Shown piece after piece: positions 12,119 through 23,933 of a DNA stretch of 64,000 nucleotides. The notes below the pieces were generated by a model. The model saw only the letters and a program-made list of their open reading frames with translations. It was not told the origin of the DNA and made no database searches. Every line of letters starts with the position of its first letter. Within the stretch, counting starts at the first letter, position 1. The stretch is from Gnetum montanum (taxonomy: Eukaryota > Streptophyta > Gnetopsida > Gnetales > Gnetaceae), in the NCBI GenBank assembly GCA_015680685.1, contig MNCI01017554.1, positions 66,135 to 130,134 of the forward strand, written 5' to 3'. The position numbers were made by a program, and so were the translations under genes.

Positions 12119-12753
12119 TGATGAGTGGCGAGATACCCCTACACTCAACCATACGAATACAAGCATTTTCATGCACGATCCGGTCGAACTCCGTAGACGG
12201 ACTAGTTGTGGCACCTAGACAGTTATCCTTGGGTCGTAGTTCATTGTCTTCCCACCTGGACTAGTATTATATTTGTCACATATGATTTAGTCTAGAGTGA
12301 GGTGTATAATGGGTTTCCTAATCTAATGCTACTCCTAAAGGCNCCACGTTTAACATGAGTTTAAGGGTGAGAAGAGATTAACTAGGAAAGAAATAAATAA
12401 CAATTAAATAATTAAACAAAAAAAGTGAATGTCGCAATGATGAAGTAATCTTGATCTTTATTTCCGGTCATGTGCGTGTCCAAGTACGTCACACTCGAAT
12501 AAAGGATGCCATACAATTACATTCACCACACTGTGGGTAGACACTAGAAAATATTCCAACTCTGGAGGGACAAAACTACTAGAGTCTAGCTACAATCTAA
12601 ATCTAAAACTGAAAAAATGTTAAACAAGGGAGAGCCACCTCTTATTTATAGAACTGGTGGGGGGCTGAAATATCACATATGTGATATCACAGGGAGAGAT
12701 GCAATATCGTGGCAGACGTGATATCGCGTCCCATGTGATATCGTGTCCCATCA
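12119..12753 (-). repeat. 3' LTR of element D (with internal assembly gap)
   Basis: + strand ends are TGATGAGTGGCG and GTGTCCCATCA. It matches 19114-19970 except for about 215 bp missing exactly at the single N at 12343. GATATC palindromes and a CTTATTTATA (reverse TATA) box lie at about 12645-12750. The missing stretch is probably an assembly collapse and not a real deletion. Confidence 0.88.
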
Positions 12754-12760
12754 TACCCCC
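12754..12760 (-). other. Polypurine tract of element D
   Basis: GGGGGTA on the minus strand directly abuts the 3' LTR, identical to that of element A (371-377). Confidence 0.75.
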
Positions 12761-12920
12761 ATGACTGAATAAAAACTCATCCTTGTGTTACATTGATTAC
12801 AAAGTGGATAGGTATGGGATTATTAGATGGAAAAAGGAATGGGATGATGTCGCAGTGTGGGAAGAAAACAAAATAAAGACACAACACACAGAATATGCTA
12901 CAACTACAAAAATTTGGAAC

Positions 12921-15710
12921 TCATGTAGTTCTTGGTGGCAGTGGCTCCTCCATTAGCGCCTTCCCTTTGTCTTGTGCTCTAGGCTTTGGGGCTTGATGGC
13001 ATTGAAGTATGGCCTGGAGCTTCTCCTCTTTGGTCCAAGGATCTTGCTCCATCCATGCTAATGTTCCAATGTTTGACGGAGTTGGCACATCCCATGGACA
13101 AGGTAGTTGCAGGAACATTTGGTTGGCATTGACATACCAAGCCATGAACACCCGTCGTTCCTCCTCATAGGCTCTAGCTTTGTTCTTATATTTGTGAAGG
13201 TCCATTAGCTGTCAAGCAAAGTTAGTTGTGACATCTTTCTATCCCTGGTAGCTGGCTTTTACCACCTCAAGTTTAGAATTTGCAACATCCATTTTTTCCA
13301 ACAACTTCTTGCGTTCTGCAAATTCTGCTTCGTATTTGATGTGGGTGGAAGCTACTTGTTGCTCGAGTTCTGACCTCGGGTGCCCTACTGTTAACATGGC
13401 AAGGTTGACATATCTTAGATTTTCCAACTCCATGTACTCTGTCAAGTCTTGAATTTGCAGGTCCCAATTTTTAACTTCTGCTTGGTGGGCAAGGGCATAT
13501 GTGTCCAATATGGCCCACCAGTCAGTGTGTTGAGCACTGATAGTGTTGATTTAGGCCTTGGCCATATGGATCTCCTTTTTAAGGATCTGTTTATACATCC
13601 CCACCTGATCGTGGAAGTGCTCCTTTAGTTTCTCATGTCGTTTAGCCTCGTTTTGCCATGTGCTTATCTCAAACGCTGACTTTTGACGAATGGCGTGTAC
13701 CTCCTCCATCAAGAGGGTTTGATTTTATCTGGCTAAATGGCTTACTTCTTAGTTGACCTAGATGAATTGTTCTCGTAATTGATGAAAGTGTTCATCAAGA
13801 ACATTCTTTTTCTTTTCTACAATGGTCAACCGAAGATTGTCTACAACCAACTGCTTGTTTTCTTCTTGTAAGGCTATGAGTGCCTTAAGATGCACATGGG
13901 TTTGCACCTGTGCTGTGAAGGCATCCTAAAAAGCATTCTCTTTCTCATTGACCACCTGTTTATTCTCCTCTATTAATTTGGTTAGCTACTCGATTCTAAA
14001 GTTTTCTAGCTAGTCTGCGGGAACAAAATGCAAAGGGTCCCACTATGCTGCTTGTAAGGCCACAAGCTACTCTTGTAGTTTCTGCACTTCAGCTTCAGCA
14101 TGCTCGGCCCTCACTTTGGATAAGACCAACTTTCCCTTTGTGGAAATGAGGTCTGATTGAATTGTTGTGACATCCTGAGGGATGTCAAATAGGGATTTCA
14201 TTACTTGTCCTATTTGAAGTAATCGATCAAGTGCATCCTCATGTTCCGTAGGAGTCATTGAGGTTCCGACCAGAGTTTGAGCATCCTGTGCTCCTGAGAG
14301 ATCTACCGGTGGCACAATAGGTACATTGAAGGATTCTTTGATATGGTTAGTGATCACTTCTACAGCTCCCATGGCATTCTGGTGTTCCATGACCACCATA
14401 GTGGCCCCTTCACTAGTCTCTAACTACACCTGAAAAGATGCCGCATTTCCTGAGATCTATTGTGATCATCTACTTTCCCCTCCTCCTGTTTGAATGAATA
14501 CTTTTCCCCTTGTGTGATCTAACGAAACCGTAGGCTAAATGGCATCATCGATGATGTGGAAGAGGTTTGTGTCATCATGACTTCCCCAACTGACCATTGC
14601 AGTGATGGCCCTAAGATGGCTCATCGACGGTCTGTAGTCTTGTGGCGGTGGTGGCTGATCCTAGCCTATGCTAGGCCCTGCTTCTTGTTGTCAGCTAGGA
14701 CCCATGGCTGGAGGTTGACTGGGTCCTGCAAGTTGAGTTGTAGTTGGTCTAGCCATCTGTTCTTCTTCTTGTTTGGGTCCCAACTCTTCGCCAGTGCTTT
14801 TCCTTGGAGCTAGCACCGTTAGCAATTTAGCATATGAAGCAATTTGGGCTTTTCAGAGGATGTCATTAGTGTATCCCTAAATACCAGCATGTTGGCACAG
14901 CTTTTTGATAAGACAAGGAAAAGACAGCGCCATCTTCCCTATCTTCCATTCTTTGAACTACCTCAGGATCTCTGTCAAATATAGATGGGGTAGGTTAGCA
15001 TTAACCTTTCCCATCAACATTGCACATCCTCTAGCTACATACGTTGATATCCTTTTTAAGCCCTTTGTGGGGAAGAGGTGATATATCCCAATTTTGAAGT
15101 AAACCCTCTCTTCCATCGTCAATTCACCAAATGCTTATTCTCTGCCATAAGCCTTCTCCAACCAATCCTTTCGCACATCGGGGTCTGAACGGGTGGATAA
15201 CCTAGCAACTTGGGGCCCTGTATTCAGAAGGTTTAACACTTCCTAAATGGCCTGCACAGAGAATTCAATTGTCACACCACAAATATTAAAAGTGGTGCCT
15301 TGCTCCCTATTGTACCAAAATTGGTATCTCTCTCCTAGGTACCAGGCACCACTTTCAGAGAGGATAGGCCATAAGGGAGACCCTTTGAGGTGATCCCTAA
15401 CAGCCTCAAGAGCGAACTCTACAAAAGATTCGAAGTTTAAATCCACAATCACTACAGCGAATGTGGACTTCTCATGGATAGCCTAAACACAATCTTGGGG
15501 CAACGTGAATTGTTGTCCCAGTTTGGGCACTGTAGCAGCTCCTCCTTCTACCTGCTCGAACCGTCCAGTAGGAGGTTCATCTTGATGGATGCTGAATGAT
15601 TGCTCCTCCTGTTCTACATGTTGTTCAGTAGGACCTTGTCCTCCACCTCTCCAAGATCATTTCTTTCCACCTTGAGTAGGACCCTCTTGTTGTCCACATT
15701 TTGGGGCCAT
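12921..15710 (-). pseudogene. ORF2 of element D: plant-transposon-protein-like plus coiled coil
   Basis: From ATG at 15710 to a stop at 12921 the minus strand keeps one reading frame for 930 codons without a frameshift; roughly two dozen in-frame stops, mostly TAG and TGA, break it. The N-terminal third has DLNFESFVEFALEAVR (about residue 90), FNICGVTIEFSVQAI, ERVYFKIGIYHLFP, STYVARGCAMLMGKV, LPHLYLTEILR and LSFPCLIKKLCQHAGI. This layout resembles the putative plant transposon protein family (Transposase_32-like), assigned from pattern only. The rest, from about residue 430, is a long coiled coil (ALDRLLQIG, LEQQVASTHIKYEAEF). It lies downstream of gag in the position of the Athila env-like gene, but I see no signal peptide or membrane segment. 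Function unknown. The same ORF2 occurs in B and C. Confidence 0.75.
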
Positions 15711-16182
15711 CTATAATCACATGGGCCAAGCATTAGTAAGGAGATTTTTAAAGTTAAGTTATACCTTATTGCTTGCCTTAATTAATGATCTTATGTTATA
15801 ATGTGTGATCATGCCAGAAATTTTGTAATAATGAGTCCTGTGACTTAGGTGGTTTTCATTTTTAATTTCCTGGTATACCTAAGGATTAAATGATTTTTAG
15901 GCACAATTATTCTAAGTGTTGGAGTCAATTACCCTAATTGATGTCCTTTGGAAGATGATAAATTTCAAAAATGTTAGGCACTTTTCAGCAAGTGTCTCTC
16001 CCCCAAAACTAAGATGAACACTCTAGGTTCAAGCAGGTTCAAACGGAATTAAAATCGGAGTACCAGTGAGTGAGATATGAGTAGAAAAGCAAGGGTCACT
16101 CAATTGCAAGTCGTAGAGAAAATTTTCAAAAACTCCCCCCATGTGAATGAAAAATTGACACTAAGTGTTGTGGGGGGATCAC
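15711..16182 (-). other. Leader between internal TATA region and ORF2 of element D
   Basis: About 470 bp without a supported ORF. It would be the 5' untranslated leader if ORF2 is transcribed from the TATA region at 16183-16192. Confidence 0.4.
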
Positions 16183-16240
16183 CTATTTATACACGGATGG
16201 GACACAATATCGCATACACTATATCACGTCCCTAATGACA
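16183..16240 (-). promoter_or_regulatory. Internal promoter-like region ahead of ORF2 in element D
   Basis: On the minus strand TATAAATAGG (16183-16192) is preceded by ACAATATCGCATACACTATATCACG-type sequence (16202-16228). That is the same GATATC/ATATCGC motif and spacing as in the U3 of D's LTR (19844-19963). No second LTR end is present, so this is not a solo LTR. A dedicated ORF2 promoter derived from, or coevolving with, the LTR promoter is the simplest reading; transcription is not shown. Confidence 0.5.
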
Positions 16241-17814
16241 TGAGACACCATGAAAATACCAACTTTTTAAAGGAATTTCTTCAAATTAACATTGGGAATG
16301 GAGGACATTATTTCATTATGTCCAGAGGCACAATTAATGATGACGGTGTGGATTTTATCAATAAAACCTTGGGTGGTAAGAAAAAGGGTATGTAATGGTA
16401 CATAGGAACATTGAAATTCAGAGGGATAAAAGTAGGGAGAGAAAATCAATTGAAAAATTATGCTAAGGGTAAGAAATGGTGTGTGTGAGCTATGTCATAA
16501 GTGAATATTACAAAAGATTACACAAGTGGGTCCTCCCAAAAGCAGGTTTCAACCTTTAATGCCCTTGTGTAACCACACTTAAAGTGTCCGTGGGCATTAG
16601 AAGGGTTAAATGTAATCCACACTAACTTCACAAAACACACACATGTAATTATCACCGGAATGAGGTACGAATTCTATGTTACACACGATATGAGCTACAA
16701 TTACACGAACAGTGAGATGAGATGAACTATAGAAGGGGATTGTAGAGATTGAGACATGAGGTAATTGACCCAGGGCACAGTGAATCTTGCGTGTAAAGCA
16801 TGATTAAGGTGTCATTAACCCGTCATTCCAAGATTAGGACCAAGTCCATTCCTCTAATCAATGACATCACATTGTTTCATCCCATGATGAGCAACTATGA
16901 GAGTACCATAACAACAAGGCGTATGATCACTCGACATGTTGTTCAAGGGAGGAGTGATTTTTGTTTTGTGGCACTTCCTTTTTCTTCTTTTTTTTCTCTT
17001 GCTTAATCCAAAGAAGCCACCAACCTTCAGGCATGGGTGCATGTCTTTCCAATGGGACCCCCTAAAAAAACATTAATTTTTGAGTGCCCTTTTGATTACT
17101 CTTACTCCCATTTTTCATTAGATCTACAAGGATCTTAGTACAACCACGTTGCATGATAACACCCACAGATGTCACCAAAGAGAATCCACAAGTCCCCTTG
17201 ATGTCACACCCTAATCATTCCCTCTTAGTCCATCCTTCTTCATTCTAGGTACAATGAACAAAAAATTAATTTTAAGTTTTTAAGAATTTCAAGAATATCA
17301 TTGTACCCTTGAATAGAACCTCTTATTTGTAGAGTGGTTGAGTGGGTGTAATGGGCTTATTGTTCAAATAATTGCTCACTCGAGACTTAATAACATAGAA
17401 CAAACCTCAACCAATGATCCACATGAGTGTTTTATTCATAGATGATATTACTTACAAAAATGTGAAAAGACAAAAAGACAAAAAGATAAAACAAGAAATT
17501 GAAAAATGAAAAACTGAAAATAAAAAGTTGTAAAATTAAAGAAACCTAAAAAATGGTTATTAATCCCGCTTGTTATTAGAATGAGGGATATCCCTCATAG
17601 CTAAACGGTTGAGGATGGCAAGGATTAATAATTGACGACGGGGATAAAGTGTGTTGGCCCAGTTGAAGAAACAGGGTGTTGAACAAGATAAGCGTTTGGG
17701 TTCGGATGATATGAAGCGTGTTTCCAGTCTAAGGGTGGTCTCCCCCATGACTGGGATTATTTCCACCATGATCGAACACAGTATCTTTATATGAACTCTG
17801 AATGTAACGTGTTT
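16241..17814 (-). other. Non-coding stretch of element D between gag and internal promoter
   Basis: No pol domain can be found in any frame. Short frames at 16165-17042 have no recognisable domain and overlap each other on both strands. The 86-codon frame at 17560-17820 lies beyond the gag zinc-knuckle region and may be its degraded tail. Confidence 0.5.
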
Positions 17815-18973
17815 CCCCAATGCTCATATAAATGTGACAATATTGGGCATTGACCCTTGGGATGATCGTACAGGCATATGTTGCATTCACACGTATGATT
17901 GGTAGTTGAACTCTTACTTTCCTTATCCCTTCTTTCCGATTATCTACTATTTTTTCCTGCTTCTTGGGTTGTCAAAACTTTATCTCCAATAATCTTGATA
18001 AATTCTCCACACTTTTGATACGTCCATTCCAACATTGTATTGATCTTTGCCTCGACTTCTTCTAATATTTGTTGTGTTGGCAAAGATGATGTTTCCACCT
18101 TGAGATTTGTTGATTTCTCCTTTTTATGACCATGCACCTTTGTTGAGTTGAGATTTTGGTCCCGTTGATGTATTTCAACACTCTCCCATCTAGCCAATTC
18201 TCCTTCTTCTTTTACTATCTGCTTAATAAGCTCTTAGATTTGATGGGTTCATAGTTCGTATAGTTGACCTTGGGCATACATTCCTAAGGTCTCTCTTGTT
18301 TCATTACATAGCCCATCAATGATGTGTACATTTGCCTTTCCTTGGAAAACCCATGGCCTAGACAGTTGTTTAACAGTGCATAATATCTTTCTAAGGCCAT
18401 GTCCAAGGGTTTATGTTGTGCTTGTTTCCATCCTTGGATTTGTTTCCTCAAGGTTGACACTCTTGCATAGGTTTGATATTTTTCTTTAAAGACTTGTACC
18501 ATTGTTGACCAGTGTCGTATCGAATTTGGTTTTAACGATCTATACCATACTTTTACATGGCCAACGAGTATCATAGGGAAGAGCTTAAGTTTTTGCCACC
18601 CATTGTCAATGTTATTCCATGTGTAGGCATCGTAGAAGGCTTGTAAATGTTGATACGGATCTAAGTCATAGCCTACTGAAAATTTAGGAAAGTTGTTTAA
18701 ATTGAGCCTGGGTAGATGGCTCTCTTTATGATGCCTACGGGAGATTCGAACAGCCTCTTGTATTTGCGTTAAGCTTGTAATGGCCAATAGGGGTTCATCA
18801 TCATCGAATAAGTTATGCTTCCTTGTGTTGACATGACATTGTTTTCGTTCATGTTTATAACAAACCCCCACTTTAGGTTGTATACTCCAATCTTCATCGT
18901 CATATAGTTCATTGGTTCTCCAATGAACTTCCTCACTAAGTGTGGCATTGTTGTAATCTTGTAAGAGAGGCAT
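17815..18973 (-). pseudogene. gag: gag of element D
   Basis: The ORF from ATG at 18973 runs 229 codons and contains a retrotransposon gag core: LPRLNLNNFPKFSVGYDLD, then WQKLKLFPMILVGHVKVWY and FKEKYQTYARVSTLRKQIQG, typical of capsid domains of Ty3/gypsy elements. After stops and a frame change, homology continues (17940-18197) to a C-x2-C-x3-H-x4-C knuckle (CNICLYDHPKGQC) near 17830-17900, the nucleic-acid-binding part. The start lies 140 bp from the primer site. Gag would package the element RNA. C's gag (24828-26389) shares its later blocks. Broken, so not functional as it stands. Confidence 0.75.
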
Positions 18974-19094
18974 GGCTATGAAGTTGTGTGTGAATTACAT
19001 GTGACTTTTAATAATTACTTTTTCTAAAAGATATATCGTTAAGTCCTTATACAGTGACCTTGTATGATATAACTAATCTAGATAACTAGCACCG

Positions 19095-19113
19095 TCCCTG
19101 GCAACAACGTCAA
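19095..19113 (-). other. Primer binding site of element D (tRNA-Asp type)
   Basis: Directly inside the 5' LTR the minus strand reads TTGACGTTGTTGCCAGGGA. It matches the tRNA-Asp-type plant primer site TTGGCGCCGTTGCCGGGGA except for four differences, all C-to-T or G-to-A. This primer is usual in Athila and related plant gypsy elements. Confidence 0.7.
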
Positions 19114-19970
19114 TGATGAGTGGCGAGATACCCCTACACTCAACCATATGAATACGAGCGTTTTCACGCACGATCTGGTCGAACTCCGCAGACAGACTGG
19201 TTGTGGCACCTAGATAGTTATCCTTAGGTTGTAGTTTGCTATCTTCCCACCTGGACTAGTATTATATTTGTCACATATGATTTATTCTAGAGTGAGGTGT
19301 ATGATGGGTTTCCTAATCTAATGCTACTCCTGAAGGAAATGGAAAGTAATGTTTACTAAACTACGAGAGACAAGGTGAGAAGATCTAACTAGCTTAAGAG
19401 CAATGAGCATCCATTCCTTGATTATCCGTACACACCTTGGACTTCGTGCATGACTACCACTGGGATTACCAAGCACAGATCCTAGGCATGCTATTAGGTT
19501 ACCAAGTAGTCACACTTAAGAGCTCGTAATCAAGTCATACTCATTCCACGTTTAACATGAGTTTAAGGGTGAGAAGAGATTAACTAGGAAAGCAATAAAT
19601 AATAATTAAATAAATAAATAAAAAAAGTGAATGCTACAATGATGAAGTAATCTCGATCTTTATTTTCAGTCATGTGCGTGTCCAAGTAACGTCACACTCG
19701 AATAAACGATACCGTACAATTACATTCACCACACTGCAGGCAGACATTGGAAAATATTCTAACTCTGGAGGGACAAAACTGCCAGAGTCTAGCTACAATC
19801 TAAATCTAAAACTGAAAAACTATCAAACAAGGGAGAGCCACCTCTTATTTATAGAACTGGCGGTGGGCTGCGATATCACGTATGTGATATCGTAGGGAGA
19901 GATGCGATATCGCGTACAAGATATCGCGACCCATGCTATATCGCGGAAAACACGATATCGCATCCCATCA
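19114..19970 (-). repeat. 5' LTR of element D
   Basis: 857 bp, + strand ends TGATGAGTGGCG and GCATCCCATCA. On the minus strand, U3 has about six GATATC palindromes (about 19870-19963) upstream of TATAAATAAG (19844-19853). This would drive the gag transcript. It is complete, unlike its partner at 12119. Confidence 0.88.
19844..19963 (-). promoter_or_regulatory. U3 promoter of LTR D
   Basis: About six copies of a GCGATATCGC-type palindrome, intact or decayed to GTGATATC, lie within 95 bp directly upstream (minus strand) of the TATA box. Their number and even distribution suggest binding sites for a dimeric factor. Several differences between copies are C/T or G/A changes at CpG. Confidence 0.65.
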
Positions 19971-20744
19971 ATAACCAATGCTTGTATCCCAATAAATCTT
20001 TAGAGATGTTTTTTTTATTTCTATTAGTATTTTTTTCTTTTTTTCCTTTTTTTTGGAAAATAAAACCACATATTAGAAAGACACACTTCCTTTTATAGTC
20101 TATCTGAAGAGTGATGATGTGTTTCATGAGGAACTATAAAACTTAGGAGGGAATTTGAGAACAGAACCCAATAACTTTTCTTGTGGTTACATCATTTTCC
20201 ATTCTTACTTGGTCATTTTCCAATTTCTTAGGTACAAGGTGACATGTCATTTTTTTGTTTTCATGCAAAAGAACCATTATGCTACCATGGTAGAGATCTC
20301 CATATGAGATAGATGGAATGGATGGATCTTAGGAGTTCACTACTTAATACTAGAGGAAAACTAATAACATGTTAGTAGAGAGCATAATACAAAAACAAAG
20401 GTGGCCTATATAGAAAGTTATAATCTTGATAGCTACATTTTAGTAATTATCAAAAAATTTGCAACAATAATGGAATAAAATTACATTATCTTGAGAAAAA
20501 TGATAAAGCAAAGAGAAAAAATCATAAAATGAAGTAAAAATCAAAGTAAAAAATATGGAAAAAATATCAAAATATAAAGAAAATAAAAAATGTATGAAAA
20601 ACAATATAAAACAAAGAAGAAAAACTTGTATCTTCTTCAATATTTTAAAATAGATGGTTGACTCGCTCATGACTAAGTTGGAACAAGGAGATTCAAGAAG
20701 TGGAACAAGCTTATTCTTTAGTTGAAATGTTATGATTATAGTTG
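19971..20744 (-). other. Spacer of element C between integrase and ORF2 (part 2)
   Basis: Starts with ATAAC, the right copy of D's target duplication. AT-rich with no supported gene. A 76-codon minus frame at 20440-20670 is low-complexity F/L/I-rich sequence from A-rich DNA. Confidence 0.5.
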
Positions 20745-21900
20745 GTCACTTCAAATTCTATGAAGGATTTTAGCTATTTGATGTTGACTAGCATGTGCCT
20801 TTGAGGTCTTGCTAGATTGTAAATTGTCATAGCCCTAAAAGAAAAAATTAAGTGTATACTGTATGGTCCTTCCCATAATATCTAGAACTTAGTTTGTTGA
20901 GACACATGCATGGGATACTAATATAGAACCTTATCTCTTGGCTTGAATTCAACTTTTATTAGTCAAGCATCATGATGTTGTTTGTAGTATGTCTTGTGCA
21001 CTTCATTCATCATAAAGGCTACCCTTCAATTTTCATCTAACATGTTAAGTGTCATTAATTTTTCTAAATCAAGCTCACATGTAGTTGTGAGTGTATAGAG
21101 TTTGGCTAGAATTAGAATTTTGGGTATCTTTCCATACATTAACTCATATGGAAACTAGCCTATAGAAAGTTTTCAGGTTGAGTGGTATGCCCATAAGACA
21201 TCATTAAGTTTAGTACTCCAATATTTCCTATATCTACTAATGGTTCTTGTCAGGATTCTTAATGATTTACCTATTGATTACTTTTGCTTGACCATTATAT
21301 TGTGGATGATAGGGTGTTGTGAGTTTATGTTCTACCCCTAGACATTACATTAACTTATGAAAGATAATACCCATGAAATGGATTCTATTATTAGAAATTA
21401 GTGTCCTTGGCATGCGAAAACTATTTACCACCTATTGCTGAAAGAAACAAGTTATAATGAAAGAGGTGCAATCGATAACAATTGTAGCTTCAGCCCATTT
21501 GGTATAATACTTTTCATTGGACATGAAAGTGATGGTACCCCTAAAATTAGTTTTGCAAAGGTCAAAAGGCCTTACTAATTAAATCCACTACTAGGGCCCT
21601 TCCATCTTGGTTGTCATTTCTCCATCTCATTGGCATCACTTGAAGCAATGGATGAAATGGTAAACATCCTTAAAGATTGTAGGCCAAAAATTTGTTACTA
21701 TTAAGATTTTTATGGTTATTCTTCCTTTTGCATAGTGGCCCCAACAAGGATCTTCGTGAGCATCCTAGAAAACTCTTAAATCAACCTATGTGAGGTACAC
21801 ATCATTGTACTAAGCCATTAGCACAAATTTTATAAAGGTTTTCTTATATTTCTAAGTAGTGTTTATTCTGGTGGAGGAATCATTGTTTTCTTTTATAGTC
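20745..21900 (-). pseudogene. pol: Integrase region of element C pol
   Basis: The minus strand shows, through stops, the signature of a gypsy integrase. Near 21290-21310 is TTPYHPQYNGQAKV (family: STPYHPQTNGQAEV), then LNDVLWAYHST, PYELMYGK and EVHKTYYKQHHDA. The C-terminal block MGRTIQYTL to ARPQRHMLVNIK-LKSF (about 20760-20880) matches the usual GPY/F-like end. It would insert the DNA copy. Heavily decayed. Confidence 0.7.
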
Positions 21901-22344
21901 CTATATTGCAAAAGTCTTGTGTTTGAGTAGATATGAGAGGAATTCATCATACCAATGTGTATATTTTGGTGCTTGAACTTTGATTACCATAGAAAATAGA
22001 AGTTCTTCTAGGAATTGACCAAATAGAGGCTCTTCATTAGCCTTGGTCTCCCATCTTAACTGAGATATGTAATAAGAAAATATGTTTTGAGTTCCCTTTC
22101 TATTCACCATTCTCAAATCAAACTCCTGCAAGAACCTTAACCACCATGCTACACAAGGGCATACCATTGGCTTGTTCATTAGGAAGTAAATTGTACTATG
22201 ATCTCTATGCACAAAAATAGGATATCCAAGCACATAGTTCTTGAATCTTTTAAGGTCATACACCATCACCATGAGTTCATTTTCGATTATGATGTAATTA
22301 AATTGAGCCCCCACAATGGATGTAGTATAGATATTTTTGGTCAT
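21901..22344 (-). pseudogene. pol: RNase H region of element C pol
   Basis: An open 147-codon segment. YDLKRFKNYVLGYPIFVHRDHSTIYFL followed by WWLRFLQEFDLRMVNRKGTQN is the classic gypsy RNase H C-terminal half (KFRHYL...DH..L..L....RW...L.EFD). The tail runs to the integrase spacer. Same strand and order as the RT to its right. Confidence 0.78.
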
Positions 22345-23320
22345 TCATTTGTGTAAGAACTACTTTTAATAAATAATTGGATGTGTTTGTCATGATATGA
22401 AAAGATCTAAACCAATCAAGAGTGCATAGAATTGGTATTTATATGAGCTTCTCCTTTAATTACTAAAATTCTTGTTCACACTCTTTGGTCAATTAAAATG
22501 CTACATCATTCTTGGTAAGCTTGGTAATTTTGGAGAAGTTTTGGATGAATCACCTATAGTAACCTATATGTCCAATAAATCACCTCACATCTTTGACTAT
22601 ATGAGGCTATCTAGAAATTACTTAAATGAACTTTATCTTGTTTGGATCCAACTTAATTCCTTTTTCTAAATTTTGGTATCCCAAAATAATACCCTCTTGG
22701 ATCATCAGATGACTCTTTTGCCAGTTGAGCCATAGGTTCATCTCCACACATTACTGTAGTCCATTATTAAGAAAGTCCAATGCTTATTCTAAATCAATAC
22801 CATAGTTGGAGAAGTCATCTATCAATACTTTTACACCATTATAAATTTGTTGCTAAAAGATAGTGAGAACTAGGCATTGGAAAGTTGTAGGAGTATTGCA
22901 TAGGCCAAAAGTCATCCTTTTGTATTCAAAAGTCCCCCAACGACTTATGAATTTTGTTTTGACCTAGTCTTCTAGAGAAAATTGGATTTGATTATAACCA
23001 CTATACCCATCTAGAAAAATTTAGTAGCTATGTCCTACAATAGTGTCCAATACTTGGTACACAAATGACAATGAAGAATGATCCCTGAAAGTGGCCATGT
23101 TCACTAGTTTGAAACCTATGCAGACTCTCCATTGCCCATCTTTCTTTGGTACAATAATAGGTGCACTTACCTACTCATTTTCTACCATTGGATAAATAAA
23201 CCTAGCTTTGAAAAAAAAATTTAACTTCCTTTTTAGAAACTTGTTTTCGCTTTAGATTCAATCTTCTTTATGGCTGCCTTCTAGGTTTGATAGTGAAGTC
23301 TATAAAGATGTGATGTTGGC
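22345..23320 (-). pseudogene. pol: Reverse transcriptase region of element C pol (Athila-like)
   Basis: The minus strand encodes APIIVPKKDGQWRVCI, DHSSLSFVYQVLDTIVGHSY, FLDGYSGYNQIQF, KRMTFGLCNTPTTFQ and the active-site block VLIDDFSNYG (near 22810-22840), with stops between them. The F/L-x-DDF-S-x-(Y/F)G form and the domain order RT-RNase H-INT point to the Athila lineage. No aRNase H domain is seen. Non-functional. Confidence 0.75.
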
Positions 23321-23933
23321 ATAATCATGGATCTATTCCTATTATTTCATCATATAACTAGGGAAAGGATGTTGATCATTTGTTGACTACTTCTAGAAAC
23401 TTTTTCTTTTATTCTTTTGTGATTTGGACATTTATAATTATTAGTTTACCATTGTTTAAAAATACATATTTTAGAGATTTAAGTAATGTTTTCAATGCTA
23501 AATACTTTGGTTCAAAAATTCTAGGACTTCCAACTCTCCTCAATATATCTAATTCTTCTCTATTTCTAGCTTCAAAGAGTTGGTTTCAAATCTACTCCAT
23601 TTCATCCATCTTATCCATGTACACACTTGTGAGGATTCCTACTAGTTCCATGCATATAGATAGCTTTGAATACTTTGCATGCTCTAATGGATGTGCTCTT
23701 GATTGCCCATATTTTCTACATGTAAATGCATCCTGTATCACTACATGTGATGCATGGAACTCTCTTCTTCTCTACTTTTCCAAATTCATCTTTTCATGGA
23801 GATTTCTAAAGAAATATCTTTGATTCCTAACTTGACATTGATTATGCTCAACGAAGCCCTCCTCATAATGATTGGGAAGTTCTATCTACAATTCTCCATA
23901 TGGATTACTAGAAAATCTACTTGATATGACCAT
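23321..23933 (-). pseudogene. pol: Pre-RT linker / protease-end region of element C
   Basis: The minus strand reads PKYLALKTLLKSLKYVFL (about 23450-23530), which corresponds to the linker before RT in Athila pol (LPxHLKYxFL). Protease motifs are not visible and may lie in the adjacent gap. The 147-codon + frame here is the antisense shadow of this region. Confidence 0.55.

Larger units (their letters stand above)
12119..19970 (-). mobile_element. Element D: non-autonomous Athila-like LTR retrotransposon
   Basis: A complete insertion bounded by ATAAC on both sides (12114-12118 and 19971-19975). On the minus strand the order is 5' LTR (19970-19114), tRNA-Asp-type primer site, gag, a non-coding stretch with an internal TATA region, ORF2, polypurine tract, 3' LTR (12753-12119). 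There is no trace of protease, RT, RNase H or integrase, so pol must be supplied in trans, for example by an element like C. It sits inside C, in the spacer between integrase and ORF2. Confidence 0.9.

Noticed and set aside
15711-16240. Internal TATA region of D as a solo LTR
   Set aside because: No TGATGA or TCATCA termini and no flanking duplication; promoter-like segment preferred.
16165-17042. Several 60-76 codon frames between gag and ORF2 of D
   Set aside because: Both strands, no conserved counterpart in C; considered non-coding.
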